From the NCBI GenBank assembly GCA_017882505.1, contig JADGPJ010000017.1:1-43374 (forward strand): a stretch of DNA of 43,374 nucleotides, read 5' to 3'. Both the position numbers and the translations under genes were made by a program. This stretch comes from Solirubrobacterales bacterium (GTDB taxonomy: Bacteria > Actinomycetota > Thermoleophilia > Solirubrobacterales > 70-9). This document shows positions 33,781 to 42,734 of this stretch, piece after piece; within the stretch, counting starts at the first letter, position 1; the number at the start of each line of letters is the position of its first letter. The notes below the pieces were generated by a model. The model saw only the letters and a program-made list of their open reading frames with translations. It had not been told where the DNA came from and did not search any database.

Positions 33781-33960
33781 GCAAACCCCGGCTCACAGGC
33801 CCCGCGGCGGTGACTTCCACAACTCCTCGTCGCGACGGCGTTGAGCGGACCCCGCCACCAAGCAGGAAAAGCTAGAGGAAGACTCGAGATCTGGACTCCA
33901 AGGTTGGCGACGCGAAACGCGATATCCGACTCGATCCTGAACCAAGGCCCATAGTGAAAC

Positions 33961-34107
33961 TGCAAGAACATCGGCGGCGCGACCAAGACCTCCCTCAGGC
34001 TCAGTGGCAAGTACATCGGCCACCGCCTGGTTGTCGCCGTCAGCGCCAGCAACTCCGCCGGTAGCGCAATGGTTAGCAGTAAGGCTAGTGCTGTCGTCAC
34101 GAGGTAG
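33961..34107 (+). pseudogene. duplicated 3' fragment of the secreted Ig-like protein gene
   Basis: Encodes CKNIGGATKTSLRLSGKYIGHRLVVAV and on to SSKASAVVTR-stop, closely matching the C terminus of the complete gene at 34414-35346 in both protein and DNA, including the shared TAGTGCAGA after the stop. A TGA lies in frame just upstream (33955), and no start is present. It is the remnant of a tandem paralogue or a partial duplication. Confidence 0.8.
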
Positions 34108-34413
34108 TGCAGACAACTTTGAGGCGGCGCGGGCTGCTCTAAAGCCGCGCTAGGTTCGCAATTTCCGCCGCGATGTGCTTGATTCACGATCATCTCCTGG
34201 CATTAGGGCTCGCGTGTGAGCGTGATCGTGTGTTCTCGCATAAGCTGGGCGAGAAAAGGGGCATTGCTAGGCGGGATTTCGGTGGCGCAAAGCCCGTTGC
34301 CGTACAGTATTTACATGCCCCAGATTGAGGACAAACCGCTTTCAGCCAAGAACTTTGAAGTTTGTCGCTGGTCGCTACGCTGCGCGAACCACCGGGCAGG
34401 AAGGGACTACGTA
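34108..34413. other. intergenic region before the secreted Ig-like gene
   Basis: No separate gene. The frame of the downstream gene is open from 34216, but the upstream part lacks protein-like composition. It includes a locally AT-richer stretch near 34290-34320 that may contain the promoter; no clear hexamer pair was found. Confidence 0.35.
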
Positions 34414-35346
34414 ATGGGCACGATTCGGCGGCTGGTCGCGCTGGCGGTGATCGGCGGAGGAGCGTTGCTGGCGGGGCCGGCTGTGGCCGGGGCCGACGTC
34501 CTCTACAACCAGACAGACAGCGCCGCGACGCCCAACGCGAACTCCGGTTTGCCGAACTACTCGCCGTCGAACCTCTTTTCCGTCGGTGACTACAACCGGA
34601 CGGCCGACGACTTCACGGTCCCGGATGGTGCGACCTGGTCGATCCACGATGTGGGCGTCACCGGGGCGTACAACGCGAATCCGGGAAGTGTCGTGAACGT
34701 CTACATCTACCCCGACGCCGGCGGCCACCCGGGAACGGCGTCCTTCACCCAGGAGGGGATCACCGCAACCGGTGGACCCAACTACCAGGTGCCGCTCACG
34801 GGCGTGCCCAACCTGACCGCAGGGCGGTACTGGATCACGGTCCAGCAGGATGCGTCGGGCGGGGGCGGCTACTGGAGCTGGGGGACGCGGTCGGTGCAGA
34901 GCGGCGCGGCGGCTCAGTGGTTCCGCACGGCCATCGGCATCGTGTCCTGCCCGACCAATACGTGGACTCTGCGCGCTGCGTGCTGGCCGTCCGACAACCC
35001 GGACCAGACCTTCGCGCTCAGGGGCACCAACCTCACCCCGCCGCCGGCTGCTACTAAGCCAGCAAATACTGCGCCGCCGAGGATCAAGGGTCGCACCGAT
35101 GTCGGCAGCAAGCTGAAGGTCAGCCTCGGCGCTTGGACGGGCAGCGCCCCGATCACTTATAGAGAGCAATGGAAGAGCTGCAACGCCAGGGGCAAGCGGT
35201 GCAAGAACATCAAAGGCGCCACTAAGAGAGCCTTCACGCTCAGCGGCAAGTACATTGGCCATCGCCTAGTGGTCACCGTCAGAGCCAGCAACTCCGCTGG
35301 TAGCGCGGTGGCCAGCAGTAAGGCCAGTAGCGTTGTCACGAGGTAG
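34414..35346 (+). CDS. secreted protein with C-terminal Ig-like domain
   Basis: A 310-residue exported protein. The signal peptide (about 1-26, MGTIRRLVALAVIGGGALLAG) is followed by a beta-rich domain (about 30-205) with NRTADDFTVPDGATW and AGRYWITVQQDASGGGGYW. Then come a Pro/Ala linker and an Ig/fibronectin-like domain (about 225-310) with LGAWTGSAPITYREQWKSC and GHRLVVTVRASNSAGSA, a module frequent in secreted actinobacterial proteins. Function unknown; surface adhesion or binding is possible. ATG 34414, with AAGGGA upstream, is preferred to the longer frame because it begins the signal peptide. A copy of its 3' end lies upstream. Confidence 0.78.
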   Translation: MGTIRRLVALAVIGGGALLAGPAVAGADVLYNQTDSAATPNANSGLPNYSPSNLFSVGDYNRTADDFTVPDGATWSIHDVGVTGAYNANPGSVVNVYIYPDAGGHPGTASFTQEGITATGGPNYQVPLTGVPNLTAGRYWITVQQDASGGGGYWSWGTRSVQSGAAAQWFRTAIGIVSCPTNTWTLRAACWPSDNPDQTFALRGTNLTPPPAATKPANTAPPRIKGRTDVGSKLKVSLGAWTGSAPITYREQWKSCNARGKRCKNIKGATKRAFTLSGKYIGHRLVVTVRASNSAGSAVASSKASSVVTR

Positions 35347-35401
35347 TGCAGACCCCGCGCAATCCAGTTGCACTCGGGGTTTCCACGGATCGCATATCGG
35401 G

Positions 35402-35696
35402 TCAGCTCCCTTCGCGCTCTCGCCCGAGCGTGGCCTGTGTCGGAATCCCACCGATCCGGAACTGACCCTCACGAGCCGGGACAGATCCCGAGAGCGTCGC
35501 CGTCCAGGTGGTCTTGAAGTGGCAGTGGTTCTTCTTGAACGGGTAGCCGATCTTGGCGTCGAGCAGATAGGTCCCGTGCCACTTATCGGCTGAGGTGCGT
35601 GTCGGTGCTGAGGTTGTAGATGGCGGCGTGCGCGGGCGTGGCGAAGGCGAACGCGGCGAACGCGGCCAAGGCGGCGAGTGCGGGGCAAATCCTCAC
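35402..35696 (-). pseudogene. small secreted protein gene broken by a frameshift
   Basis: On the minus strand, GTG 35696 starts a clear signal peptide (VRICPALAALAAFAAFAFA, then TPAHA cleavage site), followed by AIYNLSTDTHLSR and a stop at 35583. In another frame the sequence continues as DKWHGTYLLDAKIGYPF, KKNHCHFKTTWTATL and FRIGGIPTQATL to a TGA at 35402. Joining the two needs a small insertion or deletion near 35590. The intact protein would have about 97 residues. The family is not recognised. Confidence 0.55.
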
Positions 35697-36024
35697 GACG
35701 CTGCTCCGCCTGTCGACTTTCCCCGGATCTTCTCCATGGAAACCCTCTTGGACGAGCCTGTCGGAGCACAAGGCGCACCCCCCTTCCTCGCTGGGCCACC
35801 AGACTCGCGCTTCCTCTGAGCTTGCGCATCCGTGTTTGTCCACAGGTGCGCAATACCGCAACCACCAATGTGAATCGAACCTTCCCAAAAGCTGGAGGCC
35901 CTGCGTCCCTAGGCTGTGCGTTAGTCGCGCGTGCCACGCCTCCTCGAGGGCTCACGGGCTGGCCCCTTCTTTTTGGCGCGGGAAAGCTTTGCCCTGACGA
36001 TCCAGCCGTCGCGCCGTTGTACCC
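35697..36024. other. intergenic region before the glycosyltransferase
   Basis: About 330 nt with only short frames on both strands and no family signal. The region presumably holds divergent promoters for the frameshifted secreted gene and the glycosyltransferase, but I cannot point to good hexamers. Confidence 0.35.
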
Positions 36025-37086
36025 ATGCACGCATTTCGCGCGCAGCCAGCTATGAACGAGAACGAGAAGAAAGCCCTCACGGTGATAATTCCTGCCTACA
36101 ACGAGGCGGATTCGATCGCCGACACAATCCGTTCGCTGCAGCGGCAAACGCTCGTTCCAGCCGAGATCATCGCCATCGATGACTGCTCCACAGACGCGAC
36201 GGCCGATATCGCCTCAGCGCTGGGAGTCCGGGTGCTGCGCCCTCCGCAGAACACCGGATCGAAGGCCGGCGCACAGACCTTCGCTCTCGACCGCGTCAGC
36301 ACCGAGATGGTGATGGCGCTCGACGCCGATACGACGCTTGCCCCGGACGCGATTGAGCTTTTGCTTACCGCCTTCGCCGACCCTGAGGTGACCGCCGCCT
36401 GCGGCTCGGTACTTCCCCGCTACGTTCGGACCCTCTGGGAGCGGGGACGTTATGTCGAGTACATGCTGGCTTTCGGCTTCTTCAAGCGCGTTCAGGACCA
36501 GTACGGCAAACCGCTGATCTCCTCGGGCTGTTTCTCGATCTACCGGACCGAGGAGCTACGCGCCCTCGGTGGCTGGTCCACCAGGACGATGGCGGAGGAC
36601 ATGGACTTGACCTGGACGATCTACGAGGCCGGCAAGAAGGTCCGCTTCCTTCCGGCGGCGGTCTCCTATCCGATCGAGCCACACAACTTCGGCTTCATGA
36701 GCACGCAGTTGCGGCGCTGGTCGCACGGCTTCATCCAGAACGTCCGCCTGCACCGGCGCTCGCTGCTCAGTCTCGGCTACCTGCGGTCGATCGTCGCTGT
36801 CGCCTTCTGGGATGCGCTGCTTGCATCGCTGGCCTACCTGATCCTGATCCCAATCCTGGCGGTAGCGATCAACCCGCTGATCCTCCTGGCGTACTTGATC
36901 GATGCCCCGGTGATAATGGTGCCGGTCCTCTGGCAGGCGGTCCAGCGAGGGGAAACCGGACGCGCGCTGGCTTCCCTGCCGAGCTTCTTCGTTCTACGCG
37001 TCGTCAACGGCGTCTTCATGCTCCGAGCCCTCTGGGACGAGCTGGTCGTGGGCCGCTCCCTCCTCGTCTACGAGAAGGGGCACTGA
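36025..37086 (+). CDS. family 2 glycosyltransferase, membrane-bound
   Basis: A 353-residue GT2 processive-type transferase. The GT-A domain (about 10-245) has LTVIIPAYNEADSIADTI, AIDDCSTDAT, the metal-binding DxD in MALDADTTL, the acceptor-site TMAEDMDLTW and the Q/RxxRW motif in LRRWSHGF. Two or three transmembrane helices follow (about 255-300), then a C-terminal tail. This is the architecture of hyaluronan/cellulose/poly-GlcNAc-type synthases. The sugar product is unknown. Two starts are possible, ATG 36025 and ATG 36052 (MNENEKKALT); neither has a ribosome site. It is followed after 1 nt by a membrane protein gene. Confidence 0.87.
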   Translation: MHAFRAQPAMNENEKKALTVIIPAYNEADSIADTIRSLQRQTLVPAEIIAIDDCSTDATADIASALGVRVLRPPQNTGSKAGAQTFALDRVSTEMVMALDADTTLAPDAIELLLTAFADPEVTAACGSVLPRYVRTLWERGRYVEYMLAFGFFKRVQDQYGKPLISSGCFSIYRTEELRALGGWSTRTMAEDMDLTWTIYEAGKKVRFLPAAVSYPIEPHNFGFMSTQLRRWSHGFIQNVRLHRRSLLSLGYLRSIVAVAFWDALLASLAYLILIPILAVAINPLILLAYLIDAPVIMVPVLWQAVQRGETGRALASLPSFFVLRVVNGVFMLRALWDELVVGRSLLVYEKGH

Positions 37087-37087
37087 C

Positions 37088-37996
37088 ATGTCGGCGGGTC
37101 TGCCGGGGCTCGGGCTCGGCGGTCTGTTCTTCATCTTCTCAGCGCTCCTGGCGCCTTTCCGCGAGTTGTGGCGGACCTTGACGGGCCGCAGCCGCCCCGC
37201 TGCCTGGCGGATCGTCGGCCGCCAGTTTGCTCAGGCCGCGGTGATGGTCGCCGCGATCGACCTCACCCTTCGCCTCATCTACGTCGGGCTCTCGACGATG
37301 GGGCTCGGGAACGCCCCCTCGGCGGTTACGGGCACGGTTATCCCGCTGACGTTGATCGGAATGACGTCCGCTCTCCTGGTGGCAGTGCTGGGCGCGGCGA
37401 AAATTGCGGAACTTGCTGTCCGCCTCCGGACCGCAGGGCTCCCCCGTCTGCCCGACGCATTGCCCCGGCCAACGCCGCTGCGCGCCCTGACCCTCGGCGG
37501 CACCGCGACGGTTGCATGGCTCGCGCTGTTTGCTGCGGGCTCTTCCGAGCTGAGCCCGCTGGTGAAGCCCCGAGGCGAGGGGCTGACGACTGAGCAGCGC
37601 ACAGAGATCGCCGTCGAATTCGGCAAGCGTCCGAGCCGGCACCCAACTGAAGTCCTTTCCGGCGGGGCCATGGCCAACCCGCGCGCGTCCGATGGTCGGC
37701 GGCCCGCAGCCAACCCGGGCCATGAGCCGAACAGCAACGGCACTGGCGCCACCCTGCAACCGTCTGTCCCGACGCCGTCGCCCCCTTTGATCACTGGCCC
37801 GACACCGCAGAAGCAGCCCCCGGCCGCTGCGCCACCCATGGTCATCCCGTCTCCTGGACCGGAAGGCTCCGCGAACGAACCGGCGTCTGGTGTGAGCTCG
37901 CCCAACGCGATGGCCCCACCCGCGACCGCTGGGCCACCCGAAGGCTCCCCGGTTCCTGAACACGCAGGCTCGTCGCCGCATGCCGGGCCCGGTTAG
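37088..37996 (+). CDS. membrane protein with long proline-rich C-terminal tail
   Basis: A 302-residue protein. Residues 1-165 contain about four hydrophobic segments, with a basic loop around residues 29-48. Residues about 170-302 are rich in Pro, Ala, Ser and Gly with no predicted fold and probably extend outside the membrane or into the wall. Start ATG 37088 is 1 nt after the glycosyltransferase stop, so the two are surely co-transcribed. It may act as a partner for polysaccharide synthesis or export; that is inference from position only. No family recognised. Confidence 0.65.
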   Translation: MSAGLPGLGLGGLFFIFSALLAPFRELWRTLTGRSRPAAWRIVGRQFAQAAVMVAAIDLTLRLIYVGLSTMGLGNAPSAVTGTVIPLTLIGMTSALLVAVLGAAKIAELAVRLRTAGLPRLPDALPRPTPLRALTLGGTATVAWLALFAAGSSELSPLVKPRGEGLTTEQRTEIAVEFGKRPSRHPTEVLSGGAMANPRASDGRRPAANPGHEPNSNGTGATLQPSVPTPSPPLITGPTPQKQPPAAAPPMVIPSPGPEGSANEPASGVSSPNAMAPPATAGPPEGSPVPEHAGSSPHAGPG

Positions 37997-38164
37997 CGCC
38001 GGTTGTGGCGCAGGCTTGCCCGGGTGCAACCACCTGTGAGCGACCGGGACTGGCGCTTGCGCTCGAGCTCGCGTTCGTTCCGTTTCACCATCACCGACGC
38101 GATCACGTCGGGCGTCCAACTGCCGGGGGAGGAGCCGCGCGGCCTCCACGAGCTGACCATCGGA

Positions 38165-39622
38165 TCATTTGCGATCCACTCGTTGCTTCGCGCGGTCTCC
38201 TGTTGGATTCGGCACGAGGCTAGCCACCACATCTATGTACTCGCGCAGGCGCTGGATGCCGAGGAAGCGCTCGATGACTCGCTGTCGCGCCGCCTTGCCG
38301 ATCAGGCCGGCGCGCTCCGGGTCGGCGAGCAGACCGCAGATCGCGGCTCCGAACGCTTCGAGGTCGTGCGGGTCGTCGATCAGAATGCCGGACTCGCCGT
38401 CGACGATCTGATCCTGGATGCCACCGACGCGACTGGCGACGATCGGCCGCTCCTTCCACATGCCCTCGGCGACGGTCATTCCGAACCCCTCGGCGGTGCT
38501 CTTCTGCACAAGCACGTCGGCGCGGCGCTGTATCGCGTTGACCATCGCCCCGTTCTCCTCGAGGTCGACCATCGGCAGGCTGACGACGTGGGCGCGTCGG
38601 CGCAGTGCCTTGGGAAGCGCGTCCCAGGCGGCGGCTAGTTCCCGGAAGACGGATTCGCCCTCCGGGTCGTCTGACACCGAGCCGAGAGCGGGCCCGGCCA
38701 GGACCAGGTGGACATCCGGGTCGTCGACGTGGTCGGTGAAGCAGCGGAGCACCCCGAGGTGATCCTTCAGGCTGTCCCAGCGCGAGATCTGAGCGACCAG
38801 CTTGGCCCCGGCGGGCAGCGATTCCTCCTGCAGCAGGTCGGCGCGTCGCTCCACCCGGCCGGGCGTCCCGTCTCCGCGCGTGAAGGTCGGGGCGTCTTGC
38901 GGAAAGTGAGTCGCGATGCCAATCTTCCCGAGGATCGCCTCGACCTTCCCCTTCCCCATCTCCTCGTTCTTCGAGCTGAACGGATCGAGGGAGGGCGCCA
39001 TCACCCAGCAGCGCGCCCGGTCCTGCCCGTCCCAGAAGTACTCCCGCCGGGAGAACACGTACGCGTCCGCCGTCCCGACGTACGGGCGAAGGAAGTCCCA
39101 GGCGCGATGGACCAGCTCGTTTGGCCGGTCGGCCCCGATATGGCACCTCCACACGACCCTCGCTCCCGCCGCCTTCATCGCCGGGGCGAGCCCGGCCGGC
39201 TGGGGGTCGTGGAGGTAGACCACGTCCCCGGCCTGCAACGGGCCGGTCAGATGCGGGGCGGTTGCCGCGAGCGCCTCCTCGTACAGGCGCCGCTCCGGCT
39301 CCCCGAGCGGGCCTTCGTCCCCGGGCTCGCCGTGCAGATTGTTGTGGAGGCGCTTGGTGATGGCGAAGAACTCGGGACGCTCGCGCAGCACCACCCAGCG
39401 GGTGTCGACACCGGCGCCGCGCACGTAGGGGAGCAACCCGTACAGGATCTCCGCCACGCCTCCGCCGCGGGCCGTCGAGCTGACGTGCCAGATCGCCCGG
39501 CCGGCGAAGAGTTCGCGCGCCCTTGCCGCAGCCTGCTCGATCACAGTGAACTGGTCGCCGAGCAGCGGCTCGAAGCGCTCCAGCGGGCGCGGAGGGATCT
39601 GCATTAGCTTCGGCTTGGCCAC
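38165..39622 (-). CDS. trehalose synthase-like family 4 glycosyltransferase (TreT type)
   Basis: A 485-residue GT-B retaining transferase. HVSSTARGGGVAEIL near the N terminus, VYLHDPQPAGLAP and WRCHIGADRPN resemble TreT, which joins ADP- or UDP-glucose and glucose to make trehalose. The C-terminal domain has AQISRWDSLKDHLGVL, LVQKSTAEGFGMTVAEGMW (E-x7-E motif) and VASRVGGIQDQI. Substrate choice is not proven. GTG 39622 (VAKPKLMQIPP) is preferred: TAGGAT ends 8 nt before it, while the longer TTG start at 39631 overlaps that box. It would supply an osmoprotectant or wall precursor. Confidence 0.83.
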   Translation of the reverse strand: MAKPKLMQIPPRPLERFEPLLGDQFTVIEQAAARARELFAGRAIWHVSSTARGGGVAEILYGLLPYVRGAGVDTRWVVLRERPEFFAITKRLHNNLHGEPGDEGPLGEPERRLYEEALAATAPHLTGPLQAGDVVYLHDPQPAGLAPAMKAAGARVVWRCHIGADRPNELVHRAWDFLRPYVGTADAYVFSRREYFWDGQDRARCWVMAPSLDPFSSKNEEMGKGKVEAILGKIGIATHFPQDAPTFTRGDGTPGRVERRADLLQEESLPAGAKLVAQISRWDSLKDHLGVLRCFTDHVDDPDVHLVLAGPALGSVSDDPEGESVFRELAAAWDALPKALRRRAHVVSLPMVDLEENGAMVNAIQRRADVLVQKSTAEGFGMTVAEGMWKERPIVASRVGGIQDQIVDGESGILIDDPHDLEAFGAAICGLLADPERAGLIGKAARQRVIERFLGIQRLREYIDVVASLVPNPTGDRAKQRVDRK

Positions 39623-39630
39623 GGGTGCCA

Positions 39631-39636
39631 ATCCTA
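39631..39636 (-). promoter_or_regulatory. -10 element for the TreT-like gene
   Basis: TAGGAT on the minus strand ends 8 nt before the GTG at 39622. Predicted leaderless transcript. Confidence 0.45.
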
Positions 39637-39901
39637 AGAGCTACACGGCCTCCGGAACAGGGGTGACTGCCCCAGCGTCGTGCTCGCGGCCGCGATCCTC
39701 GGGGCGCTCTGGGGTGGCGGCCTGCAGGCGGCGCCTAGCTAGTCACCCATCCTGAATCCGTCGGGCGGGAGCCGTCGCAATTGGTGCCGCGGCCAGCTGA
39801 AGGGGACGGGGGCGGGCTCGTGAACGTTCGCGCCAGATCGAGTGTGCGCAGGCTCGCGCCCAGCACCGCGAAGATATCCCATCGCCTTGCCCCGATGCCG
39901 G
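39637..39901. other. divergent intergenic region
   Basis: Between the TreT-like and acyl-CoA synthetase genes (about 320 nt in total). Apart from the two promoters at its ends I see no gene. Confidence 0.4.
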
Positions 39902-39929
39902 TTGACAACGACGGGCGGCCCTCTAGGCT
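39902..39929 (+). promoter_or_regulatory. promoter of the acyl-CoA synthetase gene
   Basis: A perfect -35 TTGACA (39902-39907) and -10 TAGGCT (39924-39929) separated by 16 nt. The start of transcription should fall near 39936, 9 nt before the ATG at 39945. This is the best housekeeping-type promoter in the window. Confidence 0.75.
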
Positions 39930-39944
39930 CGGTCTATCGATCCG

Positions 39945-41768
39945 ATGGCGAATCCGGTCGCTCACAGCCAGCCGAGCTCGAGGGAGGAGGGGGGCGGAGC
40001 CAGGCCCGCCACGATGTGCGAGGCGTTCCAGGCCACCGCGGAGCGCTACGCCGACCAGGTGGCCATCCGCAGCGTCGACGGCGCGCACGAGCTGACCTTC
40101 GCCGACTACGCCGACCGCGTCCGGCGGATCGCCGCCGGGCTGGCGTCGATCGGCGTCGAGCGCGGCGACACGGTGGCGCTGATGATGTCCAACCGGCCGG
40201 AGTTCAACCTCTGCGACACCGCCGCGGTGCACCTCGGCGCCACGCCGTTCTCCGTCTACAGCACGTCCTCGCCCGAGCAGATCACAGAGATCCTCTCCAA
40301 CGCCGAGCCCCGGGTGACGATCGCCGAGTCCCAGTTCCTGAGCCGGATCGAGGCGGCGCGCGAGCGGGGCGCACCGATTGGGGAGGTCGTCTGGGTGGAG
40401 GGATCGGCGGACGGCGCGATCGGTCTCGACCAGCTCGAGCAGAGCGGGGACCCCGGGTTCGACTTCGACGCCGCCTGGCGCGCGGTCGAGCCGGACGACG
40501 TGCTCACCCTGATCTACACGTCGGGCACGACCGGGCCGCCGAAGGGGGTCGAGCTGACCCACGCCAACATGCTCGCCGAGTGCTACGCCGTGGCCGCCGT
40601 GGTGCCGATCGAGGCGGGCACGCGGATCACCTCCTTTCTTCCCTCCGCCCACATCGCCGACCGCTGGTCGAGTCACTACAACCAGATGATCTTCGGGGTC
40701 GAGATCACCACCGTCCCCGATCCGCGGGCGATCGCCGCGGCGTTGCCGAGTGTGCGACCGACGCTGTGGGGCGGCGTGCCTCGCGTGCTCGAAAAACTGA
40801 AGACGTCCCTCGAGGCGGCGATCGCCGCCGATCCCGACGAGCAGCGCCGCGCCACGGTCCTGAAGGCGATCGACGTCGGGCTGCAGAAGGTGCGCCTGGA
40901 GGCGGCGGGGGAGCCGGTCCCAGGGGAGCTCGCCAAGGCGCACGAGGCGCTCGACGCCAACGTTCTCTCCGTCCTGCGCGAGCGGATCGGCCTCGACCAG
41001 GTCGAGTGCGTGATCTCGGGAGCGGCCCCACTGGCCCGCGACGTGCAGGAGTTCCTCCTCGCGCTGGGGCTTCCCGTGGCGGAGCTCTACGGGCTGTCGG
41101 AGTGCTCGTGCGTCGCGACCTTGTCCAGCCCGTTGGAATCGAAGCTGGGCTACGTCGGCAAGCCGCTCCCGGGAGTCGAGGTCAAGGTTGCCCCCGACGG
41201 TGAGCTTCTGGTCCGGGGCGAGATCGTGATGCGAGGCTACCGCGGTCAGCCGGAGAAGACCGCGAAAGCGCTCGACCCCGAAGGCTGGCTGCGTACGGGG
41301 GACATCGGGGAGATCGACGACCAGGGCTACGTGCGGGTGGTCGACCGCAAGAAGGAGCTGATCATCAACGCCGCCGGCAAGAACATGTCGCCGGCGAACA
41401 TCGAGGGCGCGCTGAAGTCGGCCAGCCCTCTGATCGGGCAGGCGGTCTGCATCGGCGACGAGCGTCCCTTCAACGTCGCACTGCTGGTCCTCGACCCCGA
41501 CGCCGCCGGCGCCTTCGCGGCGGCGAACGGCCTGAGTGACGCGTCGGTGGAGGCGGTGGCGGCCGACGAGCGGGCCCAGGCGGCGATCGCCGAGGCGGTC
41601 GAGCGCGCCAACGAGCGCCTGTCGCGGGTCGAGCAGATCAAGCGCTACCGGATTCTGCACGAGGAGTGGCAGCCCGGCGGCGACGAGCTGACCCCGACGA
41701 TGAAGCTGAGGCGCAAGCCGATCCTGGAGAAGTACGCCTCGGTGATCGAGGAGCTCTACGCGGACTGA
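39945..41768 (+). CDS. long-chain acyl-CoA synthetase (AMP-binding, FadD-type)
   Basis: A 607-residue ANL-superfamily ligase that activates fatty acids to acyl-AMP and then acyl-CoA. Motifs are the P-loop LIYTSGTTGPPKGVE (about 188-202), FLPSAHIADRW, ELYGLSECSCVAT (acyl-adenylate), LRTGDIGEIDDQGYVRVVDR (hinge and A8), and KELIINAAGKNMSPANIE. The lysine normally near the C terminus lies within TPTMKLRRK. The form matches actinobacterial FadD15-like enzymes. ATG 39945 follows a strong promoter. It is the last gene of the putative island. Confidence 0.93.
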   Translation: MANPVAHSQPSSREEGGGARPATMCEAFQATAERYADQVAIRSVDGAHELTFADYADRVRRIAAGLASIGVERGDTVALMMSNRPEFNLCDTAAVHLGATPFSVYSTSSPEQITEILSNAEPRVTIAESQFLSRIEAARERGAPIGEVVWVEGSADGAIGLDQLEQSGDPGFDFDAAWRAVEPDDVLTLIYTSGTTGPPKGVELTHANMLAECYAVAAVVPIEAGTRITSFLPSAHIADRWSSHYNQMIFGVEITTVPDPRAIAAALPSVRPTLWGGVPRVLEKLKTSLEAAIAADPDEQRRATVLKAIDVGLQKVRLEAAGEPVPGELAKAHEALDANVLSVLRERIGLDQVECVISGAAPLARDVQEFLLALGLPVAELYGLSECSCVATLSSPLESKLGYVGKPLPGVEVKVAPDGELLVRGEIVMRGYRGQPEKTAKALDPEGWLRTGDIGEIDDQGYVRVVDRKKELIINAAGKNMSPANIEGALKSASPLIGQAVCIGDERPFNVALLVLDPDAAGAFAAANGLSDASVEAVAADERAQAAIAEAVERANERLSRVEQIKRYRILHEEWQPGGDELTPTMKLRRKPILEKYASVIEELYAD

Positions 41769-42361
41769 GCTCGTCGTCGCCTAGTGCGCTCAGTCAACCC
41801 TCGCCTTCGGCAGCGACCATTCCCGCCTGATCGCGACGAGGCGGATGGCGAAGATGGGAGGCCGAGAGCGACTTCGTTGAGGCCAAAGCCGTCAGGCCGC
41901 CGGCTCCGATCTAGGCGGCGAATCGCTCGACGATCCGCGGGTGGTCGCGGGAGACGAATCGGGTCCCCGCTATAGGAAGAGGCCCCGGAACGGGCTCTGT
42001 TTCGTGGCTGGACGCAGCTGGCGGATCCATCCCGGCTCATGGGTTCGTCGAGTCCCTGGGGCTCGGCGCCGGGGGCGTCCGGGCAGCGAGAGAGCCCGCC
42101 GACGGGCATGCTCGGCATCAGCACCTCGCTCAGGAAGCGGTCACTGTGCTCCTTGGATTCCCACGCGGGTGGGAGAGCAAGCCCCCAAGGGGGGAGGCAA
42201 CGCTCGCGTGCCCTAGCGTGCCCGCGCCAAAGACCCCGACGCCTCGCTTCCTGAGTGCCCGGGCTCCCAGTTGTATCGCCCAATTTCGGACAGGCTGACG
42301 CTACGGCCCTTGTTCGTGGAGCCTTCTGGTCGATGAGACCCCGGGTGGAGCCTCCCGTAGC
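41769..42361. other. gene-poor region at the right end of the putative island
   Basis: About 590 nt without a supported gene. On the minus strand a 3' coding remnant ending RFVSRDHPRIVERFAA-stop can be read near 41910-41960. The tRNA-fMet-end copy at 41965-42008 follows. The remainder shows only unconvincing short frames. Confidence 0.4.
41965..42008 (+). repeat. degenerate second copy of tRNA-fMet 3' end and terminator (attR-like)
   Basis: CCCCGCTATAGGAA is identical to the tRNA end, followed by GAGGCCCCGGAACGGGCTC and GTTTCGTGGC, which align to the terminator with a few changes and small gaps. A CGAATC at the tRNA spacing also precedes it. The rest of a tRNA is not present, so this is only the end piece. 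Confidence 0.65.
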
Positions 42362-42670
42362 TCAGCCGCCTCCCATAGCCGCCTGAGCCTCGACGAGTTT
42401 CGCCCTGACGACGTCGATCCCCTCCTTGAACGCGAACAGGGGCCGGACCTCCCAGGTCATGAAGCCATAGAGCGGGTAGTCGGCCATCAGCTCAAGCACA
42501 TCCATATGGGAGTCGACATTGGCGACGGCGAAGCCGCCTCCCTCAATGAATCCGTAGACGCAATCAAACGTCCCGTCCTCGAGCTTCCCTTCGAGCCATT
42601 CCATGGCTGCGTCGAGCATTTCCGGGGTGGGCGGCATCGGGCCGGGGCTGGGGCTCACGTAGTACTTCAT
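42362..42670 (-). CDS. small ferredoxin-like (dimeric alpha/beta barrel) protein, 102 residues
   Basis: Starts MKYYVSPSPGPMPPTPEML, with beta strands around FDCVYGFIEGGGFAVANV and a helix with SHMDVLELMADYPLYGFM. The pattern resembles muconolactone isomerase-like or DUF3303-like dimeric barrel proteins; enzymatic function is unknown. ATG 42670 follows GGAGGT by 6 nt, which decides against the longer frame. It lies 64 nt downstream of the next gene in the same direction and is probably in an operon with it. Confidence 0.7.
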   Translation of the reverse strand: MKYYVSPSPGPMPPTPEMLDAAMEWLEGKLEDGTFDCVYGFIEGGGFAVANVDSHMDVLELMADYPLYGFMTWEVRPLFAFKEGIDVVRAKLVEAQAAMGGG

Positions 42671-42734
42671 GGCAGGACCTCCATGGATCGGGGGAATCTG
42701 TCGATTGAGCCTCTCATGGGTGTGTTGGCGGCCG

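Noticed and set aside
33774-34193. 139-residue minus-strand frame
   Set aside because: It is antisense to the duplicated secreted-protein fragment, which explains the region better.
39735-41660. 641-residue open frame on the minus strand
   Set aside because: Antisense to the acyl-CoA synthetase, which has complete family motifs and a strong promoter; the minus frame has none.
42343-42366. tRNA-like 5' piece (GGTGGAGCCTCCCGTAGCTC)
   Set aside because: It resembles the D-arm side of a tRNA, but no acceptor, anticodon or T arm can be paired, and it overlaps the stop of the 102-residue gene. Probably chance.
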